Source: an uncultured Amaricoccus sp.
GTDB lineage: Bacteria > Pseudomonadota > Alphaproteobacteria > Rhodobacterales > Rhodobacteraceae
NCBI RefSeq assembly: GCF_937891315.1
Contig: NZ_CALAGI010000115.1
Span: 1 to 40,634, forward strand
DNA length: 40,634 bases
Direction of reading: 5' to 3'
Shown here: positions 24,141 through 31,856 of the stretch, piece after piece
Position numbering within the stretch: position 1 is the stretch's first letter
How the letters are laid out: every line of letters starts with the position of its first letter
Position numbers and translations under genes: made by a program
The notes under the pieces: generated by a model
What the model was told of the DNA's origin: nothing
The model's input: only the letters and a program-made list of their open reading frames with translations
The model's database searches: none

Positions 24141-25349
24141 TCACGCCGCGACGATGTTGTGCGCGGGGCCGTAGGGGAAGCCGGTGATGTTCTCCGCCCG
24201 GTCCTCGTGGATCACCAGAATGTCGTGCTCGCGATAGCCGCCGGCGCCCGGTGTGCCGAGCGGCACGGTCAGCATCGGCTCCATCGAGATCACCATGCCG
24301 GGCTCCAGCACCGTGTCGATATCCTCGCGCAGTTCCAGCCCCGCCTCGCGCCCGTAATAGTGCGACAGGATGCCGAAGGAATGGCCATAGCCGAAGCTGC
24401 GATAGCGCAGCAGGTCGCGTTCGGCGAAGAGGGCGTTGATCTCGGCCACGATGTCGCGGCATCGCGCGCCCGGCACCAGCAGCCGCAGGCCGAGTTCATG
24501 CGCCGCGACATTCGCTTCCCACAAGGCGAGGCTCGCCGCGTCGGGCTCGCCGAGAAACAGCGTCCGTTCCAGCGCGGTGTAATAGCCGGAGATCATCGGA
24601 AAGCAGTTGAGGCTGAGGATATCGCCGGCCTCCAGCCGCCGCGTGGTCACCGGGTTATGCGCCCCGTCGGTATTCAGTCCCGACTGGAACCAGACCCATG
24701 TGTCGCGCAATTCGCTGTCGGCATGCGCCTCGGCGATCGCCAGTTCCATCGCATCGCGCCCGGCCATTGCCACGTCGATCTCGCGCGCGCCCGGCCGGAT
24801 CGCGTCGCGGATCGCCGCGCCGCCGAGATCGGCGATCCGCGCGCCGTCGCGGATCAGCGCGATCTCGGCCGGCGACTTCACCATCCGTTGCCGCATCGCG
24901 GCCGGGGCGATATCGACCACCGCCGCCGGGGCGAGGAACGCCTCCAGCGCCGCCCGGCCGGCGAGGGTCAGATGGTCGCCCTCGATCCCGAGCCGCCGGC
25001 CGGTCCCGGTCAGCGAGGCGACCGCGCGCCAGTAATTGTCGCGCTGCCAGTCGGTATAGGTCAGGCTCTCGCCATGACAGCGCCGCCCGGGCTGGCCGCC
25101 ATCGATATTGGCACTGACCGTCACCGCCCGGTCCTGAGTCACCACCAGCGCATAGGGCCGCCCGAAGGAGCAGTAGAGGAACCCGCCGTAATAGGCGACG
25201 CAGTGCATCGAGGTCAGCACGGCGGCGTCGAGCCCCAGCTCGGCCAGCGTGTGACGCAGGCCGGCCAGCCGCGCCTCGTATTCCTCGGCGGCGAAGGGCA
25301 GCGGCGCGGGCGCGCCATTGGGAAAGGCGAAGAACGCGGGACGGGTCAT
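24141..25349 (-). CDS. Creatinase (creatine amidinohydrolase)
   Basis: A 402-residue pita-bread-fold protein of the M24 family that closely matches creatinase of Pseudomonas: long shared stretches such as LYCSFGRPYALVVT, SANIDGGQP, YTDWQRDNY, FQSG-NTDGAHNPVTTR and SFGYGHSFG are seen. Catalytic residues fall one position from the Pseudomonas numbering: His231, Glu261 and Glu357. Creatinase hydrolyses creatine to sarcosine plus urea without metal, as a homodimer. No creatininase or sarcosine oxidase gene is adjacent in this window. It is convergent with the Usp gene. Other M24 enzymes (prolidase, dimethylsulfoniopropionate lyase DddP) are less likely given these motifs. Confidence 0.93.
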   Translation of the reverse strand: MTRPAFFAFPNGAPAPLPFAAEEYEARLAGLRHTLAELGLDAAVLTSMHCVAYYGGFLYCSFGRPYALVVTQDRAVTVSANIDGGQPGRRCHGESLTYTDWQRDNYWRAVASLTGTGRRLGIEGDHLTLAGRAALEAFLAPAAVVDIAPAAMRQRMVKSPAEIALIRDGARIADLGGAAIRDAIRPGAREIDVAMAGRDAMELAIAEAHADSELRDTWVWFQSGLNTDGAHNPVTTRRLEAGDILSLNCFPMISGYYTALERTLFLGEPDAASLALWEANVAAHELGLRLLVPGARCRDIVAEINALFAERDLLRYRSFGYGHSFGILSHYYGREAGLELREDIDTVLEPGMVISMEPMLTVPLGTPGAGGYREHDILVIHEDRAENITGFPYGPAHNIVAA

Positions 25350-25569
25350 GGCGAAGTCTTTCGCGGGGGCCGGAGACGCGGGAACGCCCCGCTCCGGCGG
25401 GCAATCCCGGCGTACAGGACGGTGCGGACGGCGGCGAAGCGCGCCGGCCCGGGTCGAGGAACCAAGGCCCCTCTCGGCGACGCCATCGCCGAACCCGCGC
25501 CCTTCATCGCCGGACCCAGCGCCCCGGTCGCGCCGCTTTGCGCCATGGGGCGGCGAAAAACGACCAAGC

Positions 25570-26421
25570 TCAATCGCGATGAAGTGCGTTCGGCCTTAGG
25601 ACTACGCTATATTGCGGTGTCGGTAGGAAGCCAAAAATTCGGACGTTGGCAATCCAGCCTGCTTCTCCGTCGGATCTGCGAATCCGATTGTACGTGATGC
25701 GATGCATATCGTCGGTCACTGCCTCGGGCATCTCCGCCCCCAAAAAAAGTGAGCTATCACCTTTTCCTTCAATGATAAACTGGGAGACAAGATGATCTCG
25801 AATTGACGAGTCAACAACTCTTATAGCTTCACACAGGGCAATTTTTGCAATGCAACGCTCTAAATCGGTCGGATTGAACCTAGTCCACCCATCCTCAAAA
25901 CGTGGAGGAAGCGGAGCCACAAAATCATTTAGAGCAATGGAAGCGAGGGAGCGCACGCCATGCTTTGCGCCAAGTGGCTCCCCTCGAAGGACTCTTGGTG
26001 AGTAGTTTGGAAATGCCAAGTGGAGCGCTATAACGCCATGTGTGAGCGGCGCCTCCGCCTCATCGCCGGTTATCCGGTCGGTGCCACGCCGGTTTCCCCG
26101 CCACCTACCTGCTTTCTTCGATTTCCGCGTAGGGAACTCAAGATATTCGCGAACTTGACCGAAGGTATCTCGCAACAGCCGCTGCTCGACTCGTTGCGTT
26201 TCTATAGCGCAGCCGGAGCAAGTTGCTTTTCGTAGCTTCGCAATCCCAAACAAAGAGTACGGTATACTGTGTTCGTCAGTCAGTCCATCTGATCTTCCGC
26301 AATATATACATTCTCCTATAAGGGGAGAAGATGTAGACTGCCGAATAAATATCGTACCGTCACCAGGTATCTGCCTGCCGAGAGCGGCTCTTATATGCAC
26401 CTTTGGTAGTGGCTTGGACAT
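25570..26421 (-). CDS. HNH-like zinc-finger protein in an AT-richer segment
   Basis: A 283-residue protein with an HNH-endonuclease-like motif near its N-terminus: Cys38-x2-Cys41, Asp49-Glu50-His51 followed by Ile-Pro (the usual EHxIP core), then Cys68-x2-Cys71. This arrangement is that of zinc-stabilised beta-beta-alpha-metal nucleases. The rest (about 90-283) is not recognised. Base use is clearly AT-richer than all neighbours (many AAA, TTT and AAT codons), a sign of recent transfer. No ribosome site is obvious before the ATG. No methylase, integrase or partner gene is adjacent. A stand-alone defence or mobile-DNA nuclease is possible but not shown. Confidence 0.7.
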   Translation of the reverse strand: MSKPLPKVHIRAALGRQIPGDGTIFIRQSTSSPLIGECIYCGRSDGLTDEHSIPYSLFGIAKLRKATCSGCAIETQRVEQRLLRDTFGQVREYLEFPTRKSKKAGRWRGNRRGTDRITGDEAEAPLTHGVIALHLAFPNYSPRVLRGEPLGAKHGVRSLASIALNDFVAPLPPRFEDGWTRFNPTDLERCIAKIALCEAIRVVDSSIRDHLVSQFIIEGKGDSSLFLGAEMPEAVTDDMHRITYNRIRRSDGEAGWIANVRIFGFLPTPQYSVVLRPNALHRD

Positions 26422-26430
26422 TCAAGGACT
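25600..26430. other. AT-richer segment, probable horizontal insertion
   Basis: Runs such as CAAAAAAAGT, TTTTCCTTCAATGATAAAC and ATATATACATTCTCC are seen only here, while both flanks are uniformly GC-rich. The segment is essentially the HNH-like gene. I found no tRNA, integrase or obvious terminal repeats at its edges. Confidence 0.7.
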
Positions 26431-26508
26431 ATAGGTGGTCGCGTTGGAAAGGGCCAGCGGACTTCGTCGCGACCCAATCGCAATACAGGCGGGCCTTTGC
26501 GGGCTTCC

Positions 26509-27306
26509 TTACCCCTCCCCCCGCGCCCGCAATCTCCGCTCCAGCCCGCGCAATGCCAGCGACAGCCCCACCGTCATCACCAGATAGAGGAACGCCACCA
26601 CGTTGTAGGTCTCGAAGAAGCGGAAGGAGCCGGCGGCGTAGATCTTGCCGAGTTGGGTGATGTCGGCGACGCCGAGGACCGAGACGAGGGCGCTGTCCTT
26701 GATCAGGGCGATGAAGTCGTTGCCGAGCGGCGGCAGGATGGTGCGGATCGCCTGCGGGAAGACCACCAGACGGAAGCGGTGCCAGCCGTTGAGGCCCAGC
26801 GCCTTCGACGCCTCGATCTGGCCCGCATCGACCGACTGGATACCGGCGCGGAATACCTCGGCGATGAAGGCGGAATAGCCGATGGTCAGCGCGAGGATCG
26901 CCCGCCACATCAGCGACAGATCCCGCGTCGCCACCTGCCCGAGGCCGAGCGGCGCGGCCAGCGCGTTCCAGCCGGCGACCAGCGCCGGCGCGCCGACGAA
27001 GGCGATATAGAACAGCAGCACCAGGATCGGCACGCCGCGCACGATCTCGATATAGAACCGCGCCGCCTGCCGCGCCACGACCGAGCGCGACAATACGCAG
27101 ACCGCGAGCGCGAGGCCGAGCGCCGAGGCGAGGGTGAAGGCCGCCGCGGTGACGAAGATGGTGACGCCGATGCCCTGCGACACGGTGGCGAGGATCCGGG
27201 CATAGGTCTCGTCGGTCACCATCAGCCAGAGCAGCGCGGCGGCGATCAGGCCGGCGGCGGCCAGCCACCAGGGAAATTCGCCCCGGACGGGCGGGGGCGA
27301 CCCCAA
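26509..27306 (-). CDS. Polar amino-acid ABC transporter permease
   Basis: A 265-residue inner-membrane permease of the HisM/GlnP type with about five to six hydrophobic helices. The cytoplasmic EAA loop that contacts the ATPase is clear (EASKALGLNGWHRFRLVVFP, near 165-185), followed by PPLGNDFIALIKDSALVSVL, typical of amino-acid permeases. It lies 9 bases after the binding-protein gene on the same strand, so they form an operon. No ATPase gene follows; the next gene downstream is the foreign HNH-like gene, so the ATPase must be shared or encoded elsewhere. Substrate unknown. Confidence 0.92.
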   Translation of the reverse strand: MGSPPPVRGEFPWWLAAAGLIAAALLWLMVTDETYARILATVSQGIGVTIFVTAAAFTLASALGLALAVCVLSRSVVARQAARFYIEIVRGVPILVLLFYIAFVGAPALVAGWNALAAPLGLGQVATRDLSLMWRAILALTIGYSAFIAEVFRAGIQSVDAGQIEASKALGLNGWHRFRLVVFPQAIRTILPPLGNDFIALIKDSALVSVLGVADITQLGKIYAAGSFRFFETYNVVAFLYLVMTVGLSLALRGLERRLRARGEG

Positions 27307-27315
27307 GGCGCCGGC

Positions 27316-28098
27316 CTACTGGCCCGCCTTGTAGTCGAGGAACCATTTGGTGTTCAGCTTGTCGAGCGTGCCGTCGGCCTTCATCTCGGCGATCGCTTCG
27401 TTGACCGGTGCGACGAGATCCGAGCCCTTGGGGAAGATGAAGCCGAAATCCTCGGCGCCCATGGCCTCGCCGGTGAGCTTGAAGACGCCCGGATTGGCGT
27501 CGACATAGCCCTTGCCGCCGGTGCTGTCGGTGAGGACGAGATCGACGTCGCCGGCGCGGAGCGCCTGCGCCGAGGCGCCGAAGGTCTCGAAGAGCTTGAT
27601 CCGGGGGTTGGCCTCGTTGCCGTCGAGCAGGTCGTAGACCGCGACATAGAAGGGCGTTGTCCCGGCCTGGGCGCCGATCAGCAGGTCGTCCGGCCCGGCG
27701 ATGAAGCTCGCCTCGTCGGTGAAGCGGGTCTCGTCGGCGCGCACCAGCATGAAGGTCTCCGAGCGCATGTAGGGGTCGGAGAAATCCACCTGCTCGGCCC
27801 GGTCGTCGCGGATGGTGATGCCGGTCATGCCGATGTCGTACTGGCCCTCCGAGACGGCGGGGATCATCGCGTCCCAGCTCGAATTGGCGTAAGCGAGCTT
27901 GAAGTTCAGCCGCCGCGCGATGTCGGCCATCGCATCATATTCCCAGCCGATCGCCTCGCCGGTGCCGGGCGCCACGAATTGGAGCGGCGGATAGGCGTTC
28001 TCGGTCACCACCACCACCTCGCGGCCCGCGAGATCGGGCAGGTCGGCGAAAGCGGGCAGCGGCAGGAGCGCGAGGAGGGCGATCAGCAGGGGGCGCAT
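27316..28098 (-). CDS. Periplasmic amino-acid-type substrate-binding protein
   Basis: A 260-residue family 3 solute-binding protein. Signal peptide about 1-18 (MRPLLIALLALLPLPAFA). The mature part starts with EVVVVTENAYPPLQFV and GWEYDAMADIARRL, then the family block QYDIGMTGITIRDDRAEQVDFSDPY, all typical of polar amino-acid binding proteins. The frame is open to 28197, but ATG 28098 directly starts the signal peptide. Partner of the permease 9 bases downstream. The ligand cannot be told from sequence; the nearby creatinase does not prove a link because the foreign gene lies between. Confidence 0.92.
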   Translation of the reverse strand: MRPLLIALLALLPLPAFADLPDLAGREVVVVTENAYPPLQFVAPGTGEAIGWEYDAMADIARRLNFKLAYANSSWDAMIPAVSEGQYDIGMTGITIRDDRAEQVDFSDPYMRSETFMLVRADETRFTDEASFIAGPDDLLIGAQAGTTPFYVAVYDLLDGNEANPRIKLFETFGASAQALRAGDVDLVLTDSTGGKGYVDANPGVFKLTGEAMGAEDFGFIFPKGSDLVAPVNEAIAEMKADGTLDKLNTKWFLDYKAGQ

Positions 28099-28285
28099 GG
28101 GCGTGGCCTTGGGCGGAGGGGAGGGACGCGGCCGACAATGGGACAGCCCGCCGGGCAGGGCAAGCCCGCGAACGGGTCCGGGACGAATGCCGGCCAAATG
28201 CGACCACCCCCGCGGGTCCGCGCGGGGCGGGCCGCTTCGGCGAAACAGGCTTTATGTCGCGCTGATTTGCGACTATCTGGTGACG

Positions 28286-28999
28286 ATGAAGAAGACGAAG
28301 CCGCTTGCCTTCTCGGTGCATCTGCTGACCGGCTCCGGCGCCGCGCTGGCTCTTCTGGCGCTCGTCTCCGCGACCCAGGGAGCCTGGCCCGCGATGTACG
28401 GCTGGTTGCTCGCCGCCTTCATCGTCGATGGCATCGACGGCCCGCTGGCGCGCAAGGTCGATACCAAGAACAATGCCAGCAACTGGGACGGGGCGACGCT
28501 CGATCTCGTCATCGACTATCTCAACTATGTCTTCATCCCGGCCTATGCGCTCATCTATTCCGACCTGCTGCCGAGCCCGCTTGGCCTGATCGCCGCGCTC
28601 CTGATCGCGCTGACCGGCGTCGTCTATTTCGCCGACGTGCGGATGAAGGCGCCGGACAATTGCTTCGTCGGATTTCCGGCGGCCTGGCAGATGCTTGTGC
28701 TGGTGCTTCTCGTCTTCACCCCGCCGGTCTGGGCGACGATGGCAATCGTGGTGATCCTCGCGGTGGCGCAGTTCACGCCGCTGAAATTCATCCATCCGGT
28801 ACGGACCGATCGCTGGCGCGCGGTGAACCTGCCGGTGCTGCTGCTCTGGGGGATGTTCGCCGCCTGGTCGGCCTGGACGCATTTCGACCCGCCCTCGGCC
28901 GTGCGGCTCGGCCTGTTGCTGACCAGCGTCTGGCTGCTCTTCGTCGGCATGGTCATGCAGGCGCTGCCGACGCGGGAAAAGGTCGTCAGCGCCGAGTAG
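28286..28999 (+). CDS. pcs: Phosphatidylcholine synthase
   Basis: A 237-residue integral membrane CDP-alcohol phosphotransferase that makes phosphatidylcholine from CDP-diacylglycerol and free choline, a pathway found in alphaproteobacteria. The catalytic motif is Asp48/Asp51-Gly52-x2-Ala55-Arg56, Gly69, Asp73, Asp77, with the longer Ala-Arg to Gly spacing (12 residues) seen in Pcs. About eight hydrophobic helices. ATG 28286 is used; GTG two codons earlier is possible. The gene is divergent from the binding-protein gene and ends 15 bases before the glycosylase-like gene. Pcs depends on choline supply from outside. Confidence 0.92.
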   Translation: MKKTKPLAFSVHLLTGSGAALALLALVSATQGAWPAMYGWLLAAFIVDGIDGPLARKVDTKNNASNWDGATLDLVIDYLNYVFIPAYALIYSDLLPSPLGLIAALLIALTGVVYFADVRMKAPDNCFVGFPAAWQMLVLVLLVFTPPVWATMAIVVILAVAQFTPLKFIHPVRTDRWRAVNLPVLLLWGMFAAWSAWTHFDPPSAVRLGLLLTSVWLLFVGMVMQALPTREKVVSAE

Positions 29000-29014
29000 G
29001 GCCGGGGGCGCGTC

Positions 29015-29635
29015 GTGGCAGTCGAATCACCCAGCGTGCTCGATCCATTGGTCGCCGAGATCCGGGCCTGCCGGATCTGCGCCCCGCGCTTCGCCGCGAC
29101 CCGGACCGCCCATGCGCCGCGTCCCGTGCCCTGGCTGTCGGCCGTGGCGCCGATCCTCGCCGCGGGTCAGGCGCCGGGCGCCAGGGTCCATGCGGGCGGC
29201 CTGCCCTTCGACGATGCGTCGGGCGACCGGCTGCGCGACTGGATGGGCGTCGACCGCGCCTGCTTCTACGATCGCGCGCGGTTCGGCGTGCTGCCGATGG
29301 CCTTCTGCTTTCCGGGCTACGACGCCAAGGGCTCCGACCTGCCGCCGCCACCGATCTGCGCCACGACCTGGCGCGCCCGGGCGCTGGAGGCGATGCCCGG
29401 GGTCCGGCTCGTGCTGCTGATCGGCGGCCACGCGCAGCGCTGGCATCTCGGCGCGGCCGCGCGGGCCGGAGTGACGGCGACGGTGGCGAACTGGCGCGCC
29501 TTCGGGCCGGGGATCCTGCCGCTCCCGCATCCTTCCTGGCGCAACACGGGCTGGCTGCGGCGGAACCCGTGGTTCGCCGAGGAGTTGCTGCCCGAATTGC
29601 GGGGGCGGGTTTCCAGCCTGCTCGCCGGGGTCTAG
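29015..29635 (+). CDS. Uracil-DNA glycosylase superfamily protein
   Basis: A 206-residue protein of the uracil-DNA glycosylase superfamily, close to the proteobacterial group with AAGQAPGARVHAGGLPFDD (about 50-68), GDRLRDWMGV, VLPMAFCFPGYDAKG and LPLPHPSWRNTGWL (about 168-181), the last being the conserved HPS loop. An N-terminal Cys19-x2-Cys22 is present, but I do not see the full four-cysteine set of family 4 enzymes, so an Fe-S cluster is doubtful. It starts with GTG 15 bases after pcs. DNA repair is the likely role; the actual substrate base is unproven for this group. Confidence 0.78.
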   Translation: MAVESPSVLDPLVAEIRACRICAPRFAATRTAHAPRPVPWLSAVAPILAAGQAPGARVHAGGLPFDDASGDRLRDWMGVDRACFYDRARFGVLPMAFCFPGYDAKGSDLPPPPICATTWRARALEAMPGVRLVLLIGGHAQRWHLGAAARAGVTATVANWRAFGPGILPLPHPSWRNTGWLRRNPWFAEELLPELRGRVSSLLAGV

Positions 29636-29707
29636 AACTGCGCAGGAACGGAGTCCGACGCGGCGAAGCCCGATCGCCCAGGGCTTTGAACCTGCGCGAT
29701 TTCCTGA

Positions 29708-29731
29708 CCATCAGGCGATTCCGCCTGATGG
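29708..29731. repeat. 24-base hairpin element before the DUF1428 gene
   Basis: CCATCAGGCG (29708-29717) and CGCCTGATGG (29722-29731) pair perfectly around an ATTC loop. The loop region contains GATTC, a CcrM-type GANTC site. No T run follows. It ends 29 bases before the DUF1428 ATG; it may be a dispersed palindromic element, a transcript-stabilising hairpin or a regulator site. Confidence 0.6.
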
Positions 29732-29760
29732 GGAACCGCTCCAGCGACGAGGAGGCGACC

Positions 29761-30117
29761 ATGGGTTACGTCGACGGCTATCTGATCGCGGTCCCGACCG
29801 GCAAGCGTGCCGAATACGAGGCGCTGGCCCGCGACGCCGCCGCGGTGTTCAAGGAACACGGCGCGCTCGAAGTGGTGGAATGCTGGGGCGAGGATGTGCC
29901 GGAGGGGAAGCTCACGTCCTTTCCCCTGGCGGTGAAGCTCGAACCGGGCGAGACCGTGGTCTTCTCCTGGGTGCTCTATCCGTCGCGCGCGGCGCGGGAC
30001 GCGGCCAATGTGAAGGTGATGGAGGATCCGCGGATGAAGGCGATCGACCCCGCCAGCATGCCGTTCGACGCAAAGCGCATGATCTTCGGCGGCTTCGACG
30101 TGCTGGTCCGGGCCTGA
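29761..30117 (+). CDS. DUF1428 family protein
   Basis: A 118-residue small cytoplasmic protein of the DUF1428 (YbaA-like) family with a ferredoxin-like alpha/beta-barrel fold. The start MGYVDGYLIAVPTGK, the middle segment ECWGEDVPEGKLTSFPLAV and the block WVLYPSRAARDAANVKVMEDP are characteristic. Its biochemical role is unknown; related dimeric alpha/beta-barrel proteins are sometimes monooxygenase-like. A strong ribosome site GAGGAGG precedes the ATG. The next gene starts two bases after its stop, indicating an operon. Confidence 0.92.
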   Translation: MGYVDGYLIAVPTGKRAEYEALARDAAAVFKEHGALEVVECWGEDVPEGKLTSFPLAVKLEPGETVVFSWVLYPSRAARDAANVKVMEDPRMKAIDPASMPFDAKRMIFGGFDVLVRA

Positions 30118-30119
30118 GC

Positions 30120-30908
30120 GTGGCGGTGGCGGAAACCCCGATCGACGCCGCCTTCCGCGCGCAGGCGGCCGATCCGGACAGCGAGGCGGCGCGCCTGCGC
30201 TTTCACGAACGGCTGCTCGACGCGGAGCTTCTGCTGCTGCTCGAGGAAGAGCCGGAAGGCGAGAGCCTGCGCCCCCGTGTCTTCGAGCTCGACGAGGGGC
30301 GGTTCGTGCTCGCCTTCGATCGCGACGACCGGCTCGCGGCCTTCTTCGAGGCACCGATGCCGTTCGCCGCTTTGTCGGGGCGGCGGCTGGTCGAGTTGCT
30401 GGCGCGGCGTGGGCTCGGCCTGGGACTGAACCTCGGCGAGGCGCCATCGGCGACGCTGTTGCCCGCCGGGGCGATCGACTGGATGGCCGACCTCGCCGCC
30501 GCCGCGGCGCCCGAACCCGCCGCGCCGCCGCGCGAGATCTCGGCGCCGCGGGTGGAGCCCGGGCTGATCGCCGCGCTCGATCCGAAGCTCGCGGCCATGG
30601 CTCCGGTGATCGGCGCGGCCTATCTGGTGACCGCGCGGTTCGACGCCGGCGAGGAGCGGCCGATGCTCGCCCTGGTCGGCGTGCCGGAGGCGGCCCGTGT
30701 TGGCGTCGCGGCGGCTCTGGCCGAAGCCGCCCGCTTCGGCGGCCTCGCAGCGGGCCTCGACGTCGCCTTCCCCGAAGACGGCGCCGCGGTGCTTGACCCG
30801 ATCCGCCGCCTCGGCCTGGAATTCGAGCTTCCCCGCCCGGAACCGGTCACGCCAGTGACCCCCGCGCCCCCCGGCTCGGACCCGAACCGCCCGCCGATCC
30901 TGCGCTGA
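30120..30908 (+). CDS. SseB-family protein
   Basis: A 262-residue cytoplasmic protein whose N-terminal half (about 10-125) looks like the SseB N-terminal domain: RLRFHERLLDAELLLLLEEE, then FVLAFDRDDRLAAFF and LGLGLNLGEAPSATLLPAGAIDWM. The C-terminal part (about 145-245) is a further alpha/beta domain after a Pro/Ala linker; the end is Pro-rich. The role of SseB-like proteins is poorly known. It starts with GTG (30120, or 30126) two bases after the DUF1428 stop. The plus-strand frame continues upstream over DUF1428, but that is out of phase with it. Confidence 0.7.
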   Translation: MAVAETPIDAAFRAQAADPDSEAARLRFHERLLDAELLLLLEEEPEGESLRPRVFELDEGRFVLAFDRDDRLAAFFEAPMPFAALSGRRLVELLARRGLGLGLNLGEAPSATLLPAGAIDWMADLAAAAAPEPAAPPREISAPRVEPGLIAALDPKLAAMAPVIGAAYLVTARFDAGEERPMLALVGVPEAARVGVAAALAEAARFGGLAAGLDVAFPEDGAAVLDPIRRLGLEFELPRPEPVTPVTPAPPGSDPNRPPILR

Positions 30909-30920
30909 TCCTGCCGGCGC

Positions 30921-31856
30921 TCAGTATCCGTGCGCGCGGTCGACGACATGGAGCAGGGGCAGGCCCGCCTCGCCGCGGCGGATGTTCTCGGCGATGGCTT
31001 GCGAGGCGGTGTCCGGCCGGGTCTCCGCCGCGACGTGCGGTGTTACCGTCACGCGGGGATGTGCCCAGTAGGCATGGCCGGGCGGCAGCGGCTCCTGGCG
31101 GAAGACGTCCAGCGTCGCATGGGCGAGGTGGCCCGCGTCGAGGGCGGACAGCAGCGCGTCGTCGTCGATCAGCGTGCCGCGGCCGGCGTTGATCAGGCGC
31201 GCGCCGCGGGGCAGCAGGGCGAGATGCCCCGCGTCCAGCAGGTTCTCGGTGTCCGGCGTCGCCGGCAGCAGGCAGACGAGGATCTCGGACCGGGAGAGCA
31301 GCGTCGCGAGGCCGTCGGCGCCGGAATGGGTCGCAAAGTCGCCCGGGGCGCGCGGCCGGCGGCTCCAGCCTTGCACCGCGAAACCGAAGCCGGCGAGCGC
31401 CTCCGCCACCGCCGTCCCGAGCACGCCGAGGCCGAGCAACCCGACTCCGCGGTGCGTCGCGAGCGGCGGGACGACGGCGTTGCGCCAGACCCCGTCCTGG
31501 CCGGCGAGATGCGCGTCGATCCCGAGGTGATAGCGCAGGACATGGCCTGTCACCCATTCCACCATGCCCCGCGTCAGGCTCTCGTCCACCATGCGGCAGA
31601 GCGGAACGCGCAAGGTGGCGTCGCCCGCGATGCGCTCGACCCCGGCCCAGAGGCTGAGCACCGCCTTGAGGTTGGCAAAGCGGGTGAAATCCGTCACCGG
31701 GCCGCCGGGCCGATAGATGAGATAGTCGAACCCCGTCGGCTCCGCCGGATCGTCGGTCAGCGCGACCTCGAGTCCGCGGTCGGCGCAGGCGCGGAGCAAC
31801 GGCTCGCGATAGAGCGGCCACCATTCCGGCGGCGCGGAGAACAGCAGCCGCGCCAT
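30921..31856 (-). CDS. ghrA: Glyoxylate/hydroxypyruvate reductase A-like dehydrogenase
   Basis: A 311-residue D-2-hydroxyacid dehydrogenase of the GhrA type, which reduces glyoxylate or hydroxypyruvate with NADPH. The dinucleotide-binding loop is Gly142-x-Gly144-x2-Gly147, followed by the GWSRRPR segment whose arginines favour NADPH; the catalytic triad is Arg226, Glu255 and His274. The RYHLGIDAH stretch is typical of GhrA. Its ATG overlaps the rodA stop by one base (TGATG), so it is translated with the rod-shape operon. The frame open to 33266 runs out of phase over rodA and is not coding. Exact substrate unproven. Confidence 0.9.
   Translation of the reverse strand: MARLLFSAPPEWWPLYREPLLRACADRGLEVALTDDPAEPTGFDYLIYRPGGPVTDFTRFANLKAVLSLWAGVERIAGDATLRVPLCRMVDESLTRGMVEWVTGHVLRYHLGIDAHLAGQDGVWRNAVVPPLATHRGVGLLGLGVLGTAVAEALAGFGFAVQGWSRRPRAPGDFATHSGADGLATLLSRSEILVCLLPATPDTENLLDAGHLALLPRGARLINAGRGTLIDDDALLSALDAGHLAHATLDVFRQEPLPPGHAYWAHPRVTVTPHVAAETRPDTASQAIAENIRRGEAGLPLLHVVDRAHGY

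Noticed and set aside
25350..25569. Possible attachment site or insertion-sequence end beside the AT-rich segment
   Set aside because: No tRNA, integrase, transposase or matching terminal repeats could be found by eye on either flank.
26497..30117. A 1,206-codon plus-strand frame across the permease, binding protein and pcs region
   Set aside because: It runs antisense or out of phase to genes with clear motifs, has low-complexity Arg/Gly/Asp composition and matches nothing; a GC-bias artefact. It only merges in phase with the DUF1428 gene at its end.
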